Origin: Neckera pumila
Lineage: Eukaryota; Streptophyta; Bryopsida; Hypnales; Neckeraceae
Assembly (NCBI GenBank): GCA_963969595.1
Contig: OZ018414.1
Span: forward strand, 15,731,660 to 15,795,659
Length of the DNA stretch: 64,000 bases
Direction: 5' to 3'
The notes beneath the pieces were generated by a model that ran no database searches, had not been told where the DNA came from, and saw only the letters and a program-made list of their open reading frames with translations. Below, piece after piece: positions 10,985-22,232 of the stretch. A program made the translations under genes and the position numbers. Positions within the stretch are counted from its first letter, which is position 1; the number at the start of each line of letters is the position of its first letter.

Positions 10985-11605
10985 CCCCAATTCCGTTCAT
11001 CGTCTCCCCCTTTCGGAGCGTGTCCTCAGGCGCAGGCGCAGCGATGTCAGCCCCCAGCCATTGATCACAGACGGCTCTGGCTTGTCGCATGCGATGGATG
11101 TGTTGTTGCAGCAGGTTCAGGAGGTAAGTTAAGTTAGGTTCAGCTGAAAGGAATCGACAGTAAGTGGTTAATTAGGGTTGCGAGTTGGTTAATGCGAAAT
11201 TCGGGGAACCTTTGGCAGGGGACTGAGTGGGTTTGTCGAGTGTTTGCGATCCCCGCTAAAAAAACTCGGATCCCGGCATTGGTATGTATGATTGCGGGGA
11301 GAGTCAAGGGTGGTGTGACACGGAGGTCTGAATTTTACTCCGTATTTTATTTTTTATGTTTTTTGTGCAAAATTTGGGAAGGTTGGGAAAGGTTTTGCAT
11401 TGACAGGGGACTGAATGAGTTAGTCGAGTGATTGCGATCTCCGCTAGAACTTGGATCCCTTATTAGTGCGGGGAGAGCCAGGGTTGTGTGAGAGGAGAGG
11501 TTTGATTTTTAGGGTTTTTGGGGTTCTCAGGGTTTTTTGGAAGGTTTGGAAGTTTTCGGGGGGATGTTGGAGTGGCAAAGTGGCGTATAGCGAGGGAGGC
11601 GAAAG
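10985..11605 (+). promoter_or_regulatory. Putative PIG-N 5' leader with intron
   Basis: A strong donor (GAG/GTAAGTT) sits at 11123/11124. An acceptor (TTGACAG/GGG) sits at 11406/11407. A 5'-UTR exon ending at 11123 and an intron to 11406 are therefore likely. The acceptor context is duplicated: 11217-11330 and 11405-11510 are direct repeats about 188 bp apart, both starting CAGGGGACTGA and both carrying TCGAGTG, TTGCGATC and GCGGGGAGAG. Two alternative acceptors are thus possible. The transcription start is not determined. Confidence 0.45.
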
Positions 11606-14600
11606 ATGGAGCGGCGATGGGGAAGGGAAGTGGTGTTGGTGGTGCTGGGTGTGTTACTGCACTCTCTGTACATGCTGAGCATTTTCGATATCTACTTCAA
11701 GTCGCCGATTGTGAGTGGGATGGAGCCGGAGCCTCTCGGCATTGCGCCTCCTGCCCAGCGCCTCGTCCTCTTTATTGGTGAGTGACGGATCGCTTCCCTC
11801 CTTGCATTTTCTTAGCTTTGGATTGTTTTTTGAAGAAGATTCATTGCGAAATAGACCGTACAATTCCTCGTCGGAGCATTAGCTGGGCAAGTTTTGGGAA
11901 GCGAGAGGTGGCCTCCGACGTGTAATTGAGTTGCGATCGTCTTTTGAAGCTGTGATGGTGGAATTGAACTGAAAATTCGTGTAATTCGGGGTGGATGTGC
12001 ACATTGTAAGATCCTCCTCGTAAGGGAAGTGCAGGCAGAGATATATGAGAGTAATTTTTGATTCGTAATTCTAGAGATTTCTTCTTTTTGACTCACCTTG
12101 ACTCTAGTCATAGTGTCAGCAATCCCCTGTTGCCCTAGGATAACACACTGAAATTGAGTTTAAGCTCGTAGGCGTTTAGGTCTAGAGAAGAGCAGAGGAC
12201 GGGTATTTTCTATGACAAGGTCGTGAAGATTCATTACTGAAAGAGGCCTTGTTCGTAACTCTCGGAGTGGGGTACTAATGAACATAGAGTCTTTGAAAGA
12301 GTGGTGTGCTGAAGTTGAGTCTACAGGAACCCTAAACCCTAAAACCTCTTTAAATATTCTATTGTACTTACTAAATTCCATTGTACTTCCTGAATGAAAA
12401 TTTCTGCTTGTTTGCTCGTCTTTATGGTTGTACAAACTTTTCTTGAATAACTAGTTGTCATTTTTTGGACACAGTGATGGAAACGTAATGAGTGCGTCAC
12501 ATTTACGGGGTAGTCAAGTGCATCCTTCGAGAGTATTTTCTGAGAGATCAACAGTTGCTTGAGAAAATTCATCCCCCAGATGTTAAAAGCTTAAAAATGA
12601 CATTATCATTGGCAGGTTTTATCGCGGCTAGGTTTTCTGGTAGAGAAATTTCCCACTAGTGATTTGCACATAGCAATTCCATTGGAATTGTACGTTTGCG
12701 GCAAGGGTTGGTTTGGTTGAAAATCGTGGTTTAACACATGCATCTTGTAACAGCGGATGGAATGCGAGCCGATAAGTTTTTCGAGATGGGCAGAGACGGG
12801 AAACCCCGGGCTCCATATCTGCACAACATCATGCACAACAAAGGTCGATGGGGTGTTTCCCATGCTAGGCCGCCGACTGAATCACGCCCCGGACATGTTG
12901 CGATTATCGCTGGTTTTTATGAAGACCCTAGTGGCGTCACGAAAGGTACACCATTCAACAGCGTAATTATGTCGATAATTCTATGTATACCTCTTGCATA
13001 GGTCTTTCGATTCTTTTGCGAATTTAGTTTAACGGTTAAACTCTAAGTACCCAAATGGACATAAGTGACCGCTTCCATATCTATTAGAAGCTTCAAGGAA
13101 GAGGACATAATCCACCAATTGAAAGAAGAAATCCGACCCTGCATTCTTGAAGTATGGAAGTAGTTCTGAATTTCAGTATTTCACTGTTAGCATTTACGGG
13201 TTAACTCTTGCGATCCTAAACATTATGGCTTCAGTCTAAATGGATATTTACTGTGAACTTTGGAGCTGGCAGGTTGGAAGGCGAATCCGGTGGAGTTCGA
13301 TTCTGTCTTCAACAGGAGCAGGCACACTGTTGCATTCGGAAGTCCGGATATTGTTCCCATCTTCTGTGCGGCTCTGCCTCATACTTATACGGATTCATAC
13401 TCGACCGAGTTTGAAGATTTTGCCACTGGTAATGTAATTGTGATGTTGCCTACATTGCAAGTACCCTAACTATTCTTGCGTGTTAGTGCAAATTCATATT
13501 GTTTTTTGCTTTGTATTGTGGGTAGCTAGAAGATTTATTCAGCTATTTTGCCTCGCTTGCTGTTTATAAAATGTCACTCTTGACATGGGGTCGGTACATT
13601 GGCTGGTTTGTTAGTGTTTGCTGTCTTGCTGCACTCACAAGGATATCAATCCTTACAGATGCATCTTTCCTTGATGAATGGGCATTCGAGCGTCTGGGAA
13701 AGTTTCTTAAGGACTCGAAAGCGGACACCAAAATCCAGAAGGATATCAAAGATGATGGCCTCGTTGTATTCCTGCACTTACTCGGGTGTGACACAAACGG
13801 GCATGCTCACCGCCCGTACTCGGACATATACCTTAATAACATCAACCTTGTGGATCGTGGTGTTGAAAGCACTGTGAAGCTCATGGAGGAGTACTTTCCT
13901 GATGGGAAAACTGCATACGTGTTCACATCTGACCACGGCATGAGTAACAAAGGTTAGTCCACCTTGAATCGAGTACATTCGTGACTGTGCATCGTCTTCT
14001 TTTTTAATATAATTCTTAATTTTGAATTTTTTTACTTGTTTGTTCCTCTTACCCGCTTTTGTGCTTTCTCTTCAGGTAGTCACGGGGATGGAGATCCACA
14101 GAACACAGAGACCCCTATTGTTGTATGGGGGTCAGGCATTCGTGGACCTGAGATGGCAAACCCTGAAGATGAGGTGGATGATGGTGTACTCTTTGTCGAC
14201 CAACATACTCATCACGAGAAAACTCCTGACTCTTGGGGACTAAAGATTATTGAGCGCACTGATATTAACCAAGGAGATATTGCACCTCTTATGGTAAGTC
14301 AAGACGTGTACAATTTTGGCCCGGTTATGGTACCTAGTGCTTGAAGATGTTGAGATTTAGGAACCCGAGTTGGGTTGGATTCCGTGATTTTCTTCCGTAC
14401 CGTGTACATGACTCGTGAAGATCAACATTGGGTGCTCCACCGCATGACTTGTTGTGCTGTGCAGTCTAAGTAAATCCGTGACAGCATAACTTCGCAACAT
14501 TTCTCCCTTGTAGGCTGAGTCTGCTATCAAATTGAAGCGTTGCAAGATTTAATTCTGCGTAATAACTGTACGGGGCTGTGTGTTTTGCTGGCAGTCAACA

Positions 14601-17600
14601 CTTCTAGGACTTCCGTGTCCACTCAATTCAGTTGGTACGTTGCCAGTCGAATTTTTGGCTCTTGACAAGGTTTGTTTCTCACATACACATGTTGTTAAGT
14701 TGCACCGGTACGCTGGGGCATCATGACTTTAGCAGCCTATAGTTACAATGCTCACTAGCAATGGTCATATTCAAAATGTAACTGATACTTCTAGTTCGTC
14801 AGCTATCTTTTGGTGTGAGATTAGGTTTGCATGTTTCTCAACCATGTTTCTGTGTTACGCAGAAAGATCAGGCGATGGCCATGTTTGGGAATGCGAAGCA
14901 AGTGCTTGACCAAGCTCTTCGCAAGTCACGTATCCACTCATCTCTAACCTACAGAAAGTGTTTTGAAAGTGTTATCTGCCATTTTTGGCTTTACTCTCTG
15001 AATGCCCTTGCAAACATCTGAAATTAATGATCATTTTCCTCCCATTAGTGGAAGTGCTGGTTTAGTTTTGCTACTTTTTGGTTTCTTAGTTTGTTGCACT
15101 GTTTATGGTCAAAATGTGAGATTGTCTGGGAACACTGAAAGACATGCGAGTAGTTCCTTAACCATAGCACAGAGCTCAAACAAGCAACTTCGCTATTCTT
15201 CAAGCCATTCGCGCCTCTGGTGGGGTACAAGTCCACGCTTGTTCACATTGACCAATTGATATCTAGCGGTCAATTTGAATCTGCCTTGCTATCATCCCAG
15301 GAACTCATCAAGCTTGCTCTTGAAGGCTTACACTATTTCCAGACATATGATTGGTTATTTCTCATGTCAACCGTTATCATGGGATATCTGGGCTGGATTG
15401 TGTATGTGTTCCTACACATATTGCAGTCATACACCAACTTCCTTCTACATTCCCGGAAGAAGGGTTTACGTACACTAGGCAATGAAACCAGAAAGAGATC
15501 GGTAAAAGCTTTTTCGCGTACCCTGTGATTGATCTGTCAAGCTTAAGATGAGTCTAAATACATTTTTATGCAGTCTTTGTCTTTTTAGGTGGAGGTCTTG
15601 AGAGCTTTTTTAAAGAGACTCGTCAAGGTGTCTCTTTTAATCTCTATTATCGTGGCAGCTAATCCAAGTTCTACGAAAGGGTTTACTGAGAGACTCTGAA
15701 GAAATTCGTGAATCTAAACATGTCATGCGTGTTGGACTCTGTTTATCTTGAAGTATTCTAGCGTGATCAACGTAATCGGCTTCTGGTTATTTAAAAAAAG
15801 ACTCGCTGAGTACTCTAAGCTTATTTTGGACTTCCATCACTTGGTCGTTAAGCGTAATCAATTGATTTAAAATTTTGCCGTTCTGACCTATTGTTTCCAC
15901 GTTGTGAATGTCATATGCTGCAGGTGCGCTTGGCAGGGGGATTAATTATGGGAACATGCTCTCTTCTACTTTTGTTCCAAGGAGCTCCGCCTCTCTATCA
16001 TGCTTATGTTGGTTTGGCTGTGTTTTTCTGGACTGAGATTTTTGCAAATTTCGCAATTCTCCGAAATCTAGGAAGTGCGATTCAGTCCACGAAAATCTCC
16101 TGGCTTCCGCAAGTCATTATAACTTCGTTGACATCATTCCTTGTCCTAGAGCTTTTGGTAAGAACTTGATTTTCATGGGGGTAATGTTACATTGTTAGGC
16201 ACCAGTTGGTCGTTTTTAACATTTTTGGCTTATCTGATGTGTTATTATGTCTCGTTTGGGTTTGGTCATTTCAAAGTATTATTTTCTCTTTCCTGTCTCG
16301 GAATTTGCGTTAAATGCTCAGGGTTAATGTCACTCTTGCAGGTGGCAAGTTTTTTCCGAAGAGAAGTGTACACAGTAATATTCTTAGTTGCGGGAATAGT
16401 AGGTGCAGTTGTGGTCTCCTGTAATACGCGAGGCTTATCGATGGTCCCTGCATTTGTGTGGGCCTCCTGTTGGTTTCTATCAGGATTCACTCTAATGCCA
16501 ACGCAGATTAATGACAATACAGCTCTTGTGTGAGTGCTCTGATATAACTCTTTTTCTTCATACCAAAAGCTTGTTGTTTGAATCCGTTTCGTCTAGGACT
16601 TATGCTTAAGTCCTGCTTCAGAATAAAACGTGTTACCCACAGTCTATTCTGGGTCGTCTTGCAGTGTAGGAAGCGGAGTAGTGGTGGTTGCGGTTGCCAT
16701 TATTGGTCGGTGGCTCGACTACGTGTACTCATCCGATCCTTCCTGGAAGCTAAAATTCTGTGGGTCTTCTGCCAAGTTGGAAAAATCTTGGCTTCTGTTT
16801 TGTACTCAGGTAATATTTCTAATTAGTTAGTTGATTGTAATCATGTTCTGAAGCCTCTTTATATGTGAATTTAGATCTAGAAATATTGAAGAGGGGGTGG
16901 GGTGGGAGTGGGACTACAAGAACTAACAAAACTGGCATCGATCTTGTTAGCTACTCAATTAAACTACTTGTGATTATGTTGAGCAGATTTTACTGGTGTT
17001 GGTTGCATCTTCCATGGTTTGGATCACAACATCATATCGGGCGGAAAAGAAAGGTCTTCCGCTCCTTCATCAGATCATCAACTGGTCTTTAGCAGGATTG
17101 TCTGTTCTGCTGCCCGTGAAATCATCTTCAGCAATGCTACCTCGACTGATTTCCATATTCTTAGGCTTTACTCCTCTTTTTTTACTTCTTTCCATTGGGT
17201 ACGGCGACCCTCAAATCCTCTTTTTGGCTTAAGTACATGTTCTTAAATTTCCCATTCAACCTCAGATGTTTCTACCTCTTTAAGGATGGTCTTTCGCTTA
17301 TTAAAGGAACCGAAAATTATCTTTGTTAGCGGCACAGCCGAGTGATGCAAGCATGGTTGGTTATGTTTTCAGGTACGAAGCTCTTTTTTACACAGCACTT
17401 GGACTCGTCCTCCTTGCGTGGATTCTTGTTGAATCTGTGGTATGTCACTCTGTTGTGCCGAGACCTTCTCCAATATGGGAACGATCAAACTCCAACTATC
17501 TACCGGAGCCCACTGGCATACAATCTTCAAAGGCCGCACTTTGCAGTATTGAACTTCAACACACCAGGGTTGCGCTCTGTTTTGTAAGTCTTTCCCTGCT

Positions 17601-19165
17601 TGGTGTCGATGGCCAAGTGACTCAATACTTTCTTCATATGAATGACAATTTGTGCTGAAACTTTTTATGGGATATGAGATCGTTTTTTGCAGAGCGGGAA
17701 ATTGTTCAAGGCCATAACTCAGAATTTGTGGTGACAATAGATCTTACTTTCTACGGCACTGACTTCTTCAGCACCCTTTGCATCACAATAAAAACTGCAA
17801 TTTCTCTTGTCCATTTCTAGATTTAAGTTGAATCTGCGACTAACTGGTCTTTACGTGAGACAATCAATATTGTTTTTCGAAGGAAAAATATGCCCCGGCA
17901 TCTAGCCCATGATTTGGGGTGAGAGCTCTAATTCAATTTTTGACTGTGGCAGCTTGTATTGATTAATGTTGCATTCTTTGGAACGGGAAATATGGCCAGC
18001 GTAGCCAGTTTTGAAATCTCCTCAGTTTATCGCTTTATTACAATATTTGATGTAAGCGCTTCAATCAATAAGTCAATTGGTTTGCTTTTTCTAGTACTTT
18101 TGGAGTTGTCTCATAGGTAATTTGCAGTCTTTGTGAACTACTAATAGGTGCGCACCAGAAAATGACTTGATTCTGACTGGCTTTTCTCTTGGGTTTTATT
18201 ACCTCTCACGGATGCAGCCTTTTATCATGGGAGCACTTCTGCTGTGCAAGATTTTTGTTCCATTCATTCTTGTCACGTACGTGATTCTCTCTTGACGTAA
18301 CCGAGGAATTATTGATGTCATTCATACATTTTTTCTAGTCACGCAGGATTGCATGGATCGTTTGGTATGCAGAATGAAGTTTGTTACAATAGTGCTATGA
18401 GATCATTTAGGTTGTTGAAACATTGAATGTCTCGCAATAGTCTGCCATTACTAGAGTAATCGTGCACACTGCAACGCTTAATGTTTGCAAGACAGTGGTT
18501 GGACATCCGAGAGTCATAGTGTCAATTCACTTCTACAGCAAACAGTTTTCATACTCTGAAAAGGAAATGCACTTACCAAGCCGTTGTTTTGAATTACAGG
18601 TGCGCATTCAGTGCAGTTACAAGGATACTTGAGATTCCACGACTTGGCTGCTACTTCATTGTCCTATTACTCTCTGATGTCATGACGATTCACTTCTTCT
18701 TCCTTGTAAGTGCTCGTGGCTCTAAATTGTACTTCCGTCCAGAAGTAAGTGTCCTGTTTGGACTTCTTTTGTTATTATCTTCTAAACTATCCTTTCATCC
18801 ATCAGAAGTGCCATTCCAGTTACAATGCAAGCTTCCTTGAATGCTTTTACACTTGGATTGTTCCAGACTTGACGAAGTCTCGTATTATTATCTGGAATAC
18901 TTATATGGTGTTCTTGCTTGTGACCTCCAATTGTTTTCTCTAATTGACCCGTCGATTTACTCTTGTGCAGGTCAAGAATACAGGGAGTTGGATGGGCATT
19001 GGACAGAGTATTAGCCACTTTGGCATCATGAGTGCCCAAGTAGTGTTCGTGTTGCTTCTTTTTGCCTTATCTAGCGTTTTTACTCACGATCTTGACCTCT
19101 TGTCAAGTGAGGAATGGTCCTCTCTGTTGAGATTACAAACTACAAATAATTTCAAGTATCATTAA
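11606..19165 (+). CDS. PIGN: GPI ethanolamine phosphate transferase 1 (PIG-N / Mcd4)
   Basis: PIG-N adds ethanolamine phosphate to the first mannose of GPI precursors in the ER membrane. Seventeen GT-AG exons join in phase: 11606-11777, 12754-12945, 13273-13428, 13659-13952, 14076-14293, 14595-14669, 14863-14929, 15173-15501, 15924-16157, 16342-16529, 16665-16809, 16987-17198, 17373-17583, 17953-18051, 18218-18276, 18600-18705 and 18971-19165. They give about 983 residues, close to the family's 900-1000. An N-terminal membrane anchor (about residues 8-27) precedes [11 protein letters not shown]. The alkaline-phosphatase-fold catalytic domain follows, with metal and catalytic motifs ADGMRAD (58-64), TESRPGH (near 99, Thr nucleophile), DTNGHAHRP (near 218) and TSDHGM (near 263). 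The C-terminal half is a multi-pass PigN domain containing FFGTGNMAS and HFFFLVKNTGSW. All motifs are intact and no break is seen. The ATG was chosen because it directly precedes the anchor. Confidence 0.95.
12329..12344. promoter_or_regulatory. Telobox-like AACCCTAAACCCTAAA in PIG-N intron 1
   Basis: Two telomere-type units (plant repeat CCCTAAA) are adjacent in the first coding intron. Teloboxes near plant transcription starts are associated with growth-related expression. The role here is inferred only. Confidence 0.4.
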
Positions 19166-19256
19166 TTTTTAGTTTTTTGAAGTTTCATGGTTCGTCAGCA
19201 TGCACTTTCCCCTTACTTGGTAAGTAAATCTCCTACTGCAACCATTTGTATCGTGT

Positions 19257-19262
19257 AATAAA
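19257..19262 (+). terminator. Polyadenylation signal of PIG-N
   Basis: AATAAA lies 92 bases after the PIG-N stop codon. It is a likely near-upstream polyadenylation element. Confidence 0.5.
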
Positions 19263-20040
19263 CTTCGCAGGGAAACCCTAAGGAAAATGGTAACTTCTTT
19301 CGTGCGGGCTACCCAAACGAATCCAACTACTGTATCTCCTTGCCTCAAGGTGAATGGTATCTCGAGCTTCCCGTATTCCTGCCGTTATTTCTCCCTAATC
19401 GGAGTTGAAGCTTGTCTTTCTAGTTTTTTCTGCCTATAAGTGTATCGTTCAAGGGTTTGGTAAGTCATCCTTCTAATTCCAGCTTCACGTGTGTGTTTAC
19501 TCTTCTAGGTTCTGCTCGTTCTCATGTGCAGTTTTGTTTAAGGATGCTTCACATCCATAACGTCGCCAACGATTGAAATTTTTGGACTAGGCTCACTTAC
19601 TCGGCTCCTCCTAGTGTAACTTTGCCAATTTTTAACAAACTGACCGAGGTGTGTGGTACTGCGCCTGGTGTTCACACGGCTGCTAAGGGGACCGGAATAG
19701 CGTCCCGTTCGCAAAGTACGTAGATTTAAGCATCTTGTCCGTGCGTAGCATGAAATCCGATTCAATTTCCTACATACCTTGGAGTTAGAAGTTCTGGTAC
19801 TGGCGTCCTTTTCATGTGACAATCAGCGCTCCAAGGGCCATGGCCGACGTTCTCTCTCGAACCTAGCCGTTTTCTAGCAAGTTGTAAATTTGTAGCCTGT
19901 GGAACCGTTCTTTCTACCGACATTTTTGATACTCGCTCAATTTGTAGCTACCAACACCAGGACTCCTTGTCTGGTGTTTGGCATACCCAACATGCTTGGT
20001 CTCATTACATGTATTCCGAGCTATTAGTTGTGTGAAGGTT
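19263..20040. other. Intergenic after PIG-N
   Basis: No gene recognised. The sequence is less AT-rich than the flanks and may include further decayed upstream parts of the LRR relic that follows, but I could not translate it convincingly. Confidence 0.4.
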
Positions 20041-20830
20041 GCTAATTGCTTGGAGATATGCAGTTGCTTTCAGATCTACACGTAATTGTTTTGGAAGATT
20101 GTTCTGTAGAGGCAATTCAAGGCTTGGATAGTTTAAAACCTTAGATGCAGTGAAACATTTTATCGCTCTTCCTCAATTTAATTCCTTGCAGAACGTAAAG
20201 ATTCTTTGGATGGATTAAAGGAGGATTTCCTTGTGCGGTTGGATCTACGAGTTTGAAGCCCTCATTTTAAGTCATCGGAGGGGAATTCGTAGACTAGAAT
20301 TTTTGAGTTTGTTAAGATTACAAGGATAGATGCTTAATAGGTGGGATTTCACGGATTTGTCAATTGTGAGTTGCTTTACTTCATTAGAAAATTTATAGTT
20401 CATAGATTTTGGCGACTTAGAGAAGATCCCCAATCTGGACGAGCTTTCGTCATTGACATCAAGTGTAATTTCGAATACAGGACACTGAGAGAGTAGTTCG
20501 AGTTTGTCTTTTGGTGCACCTGAAGTTTGTGGATTCTTCCACAACAAACACTTCTGTTCATAAAACTTGCCTATCCATGGTCTACTACAACTGGTCATGT
20601 TTTCCACGATTGAGAGAGTAGAGACTTACGTTATGCAACTCAGTAACGGGAGTGACCAGTAAATTGCCCTTGACAATGTTGAGAATTCTTAGTATTCAAG
20701 ATTGTCAAAGTTTGGAGTCTCCAAGTTTGACTGATTTGCAACACAGGTTTCAGGGCTGCAGTAGTTCAATGATGCATTTCGAAACAAATCTTAGAAAGCT
20801 CAAAGTTTGATAAGACATTTCAAAAGGAAG
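20041..20830 (+). pseudogene. Leucine-rich repeat relic, probably of an NBS-LRR resistance gene
   Basis: Broken plus-strand frames carry clear LRR words: LEDCSVEAIQGLDSL near 20090, DFTDLSIVSCFTSLENL near 20345, DLEKIPNLDELSSLTS near 20425, and LRILSIQDCQSLESPSLTDL near 20680. This spacing and wording (L..L.I..C..L..IP.L) is typical of the C-terminal LRRs of plant NBS-LRR proteins. The frame is interrupted by many stops and frameshifts and there is no NBS domain in the window, so this is a dead remnant. Confidence 0.65.
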
Positions 20831-21130
20831 GAAAATGCAACGAGGAAACAGTTAGCAAAGACACTGCTGAAGGAAGAGATGGTGATGATGAATCAGAAAG
20901 GAAATTATAAGAGAATTATTGAGTTTGTAGGAGGTACTCTAGAGGCCATGGATTCACAGGTGTAAGAATTGCAATCAGGGCATTCTTCATACCGGTTCGA
21001 ACACGCTTCAAGATCCTGTGAGCAGGAAGCAAAACTCCTTCAAACCCTAAGAGACTGAAATCGAACAGGCGCGCCAGAAAAGACAATGCAAGGCTCCCAC
21101 GTCAGAGAAACCACACCAATTGGACAGTCC

Positions 21131-21705
21131 TCAGTTGTTGCCCCGGTAGAAAGTCTTCAGAAACTCCGACTCGCCCTTGAACGCCTCGCCCAGCCTCAAC
21201 ACGTCTCCCGTCAAACCCTCCCTACCCACAATGTACTGCGTCAGCAGATGATGTCTCTGCTTCGAATGGTCAATGCAGTATTGAAGTTCTTCTCGCCCCT
21301 TAAACACTAGCATGTCAATCACCTGCAACAATTGCACAACGCACTCTTCATGAAAATTCAAATTGCAATGCAGATCCCTTCCCAACTGCCAAAGCACCAA
21401 CGCTCACAACGAAACGCCCACCATAAAAACATAACTCCGAACCCTAAAACACCAATCGAAGCCGAATCCGGACCCTGACGCACCTTGATGTTGGTGTTGT
21501 GGTGGTGTCGTCGAAACTCGGAAGCGATTTTGGAGCGCAGATCCGACAACGTGATGATTTCGTACAAGTAGTAGCGATCCATGATGGAGGGCAGCGCGCG
21601 GCAAGCCTCCCGGAAGAAATCCGTGGCTCGTTGCTGCGCCTCCGCCAGCGACTTGGATCCCGCGCCCGTCTGCGTCACGCGCAGATTCTTGATCATGCCC
21701 GCCAT
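21131..21705 (-). CDS. NDUFA6: NADH dehydrogenase 1 alpha subcomplex subunit 6 (complex I B14, LYR family)
   Basis: This is an accessory subunit of mitochondrial complex I that sits on the matrix arm and binds acyl-carrier protein through its LYR-type fold. Exon 1 is 21705-21484 and exon 2 is 21322-21131, with a GT-AG intron of 161 bp in phase 0. The product is 137 residues, and plant homologues are about 130. Diagnostic stretches are RATDFFREACRALPSIMDRY in exon 1, then VIDMLVFKGREELQYCIDHS, KQRHHLLTQYIVG and the C-terminal FLKTFYRGNN in exon 2. The ATG at 21705 is used because upstream codons in frame (TTG TTG GCC) offer no ATG. A second Met three codons on is an alternative. It is convergent with PIG-N, and the frame is intact. 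Confidence 0.92.
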
Positions 21706-22232
21706 GGCCAACAATTCTCACTGCGGAAGCACGCGCACGATCAATTCGGGTCCAATTCCCAATCTGCTTGGGAAGCTCTCTCGTTGCCTTGCTTCGTCGC
21801 GACGACGACTGGGACGAACAGGCCCGTCGGTTGTAGTCCGGAATTCCGGATCCGGGTGATGTTTGGGTCATACCCGGTGTGTTCGATACCCGCATGTGAG
21901 GATGGTATTCTCAGTGTGGTGGATAGATTCGGGTATCCATCGGTGCATATATTCCGGGTATCGACGACTTTGGAGTTTGGAGCATTTTTGGAACAGTTCT
22001 TTAGGTCTGATTTGACTTGGCAATGGTCTCAGAGTGGTGTCAAAGATGGTCTTTAGGAATGAATTTACATGCATCTTTAGATTGGATTCACTTTTGCTAA
22101 CATCATCCTTTAAACTGAGTGTGAAAATATTTTAGTCATGTTTACTTAAGTTAGAGGAGGTTATTGAGAGGCACACCCCACTATTATATGTAAGCATATG
22201 ATTGCTATGTTAAAAAACAACATGGAAGGTCT
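21706..22232. other. Upstream flank (promoter side) of NDUFA6
   Basis: GC-rich close to the gene (21706-21900), then turning AT-rich. CCCTAAA-type words occur within the gene's intron (near 21441). Open frames here are antisense or chance. No other gene seen. Confidence 0.4.

Noticed and set aside
12329..12344. Possible interstitial telomere array
   Set aside because: Only two CCCTAAA units, so it is noted as a telobox rather than telomeric DNA.
20985..21010. GGTTCGAAC word resembling a tRNA B-box
   Set aside because: No matching A-box or cloverleaf could be drawn around it.
21404..22056. Long open frames on both strands over the NDUFA6 first exon and upstream region (up to 185 codons)
   Set aside because: They overlap the confirmed NDUFA6 exon or its GC-rich flank, carry no domain words and look like frame shadows of GC-rich DNA.
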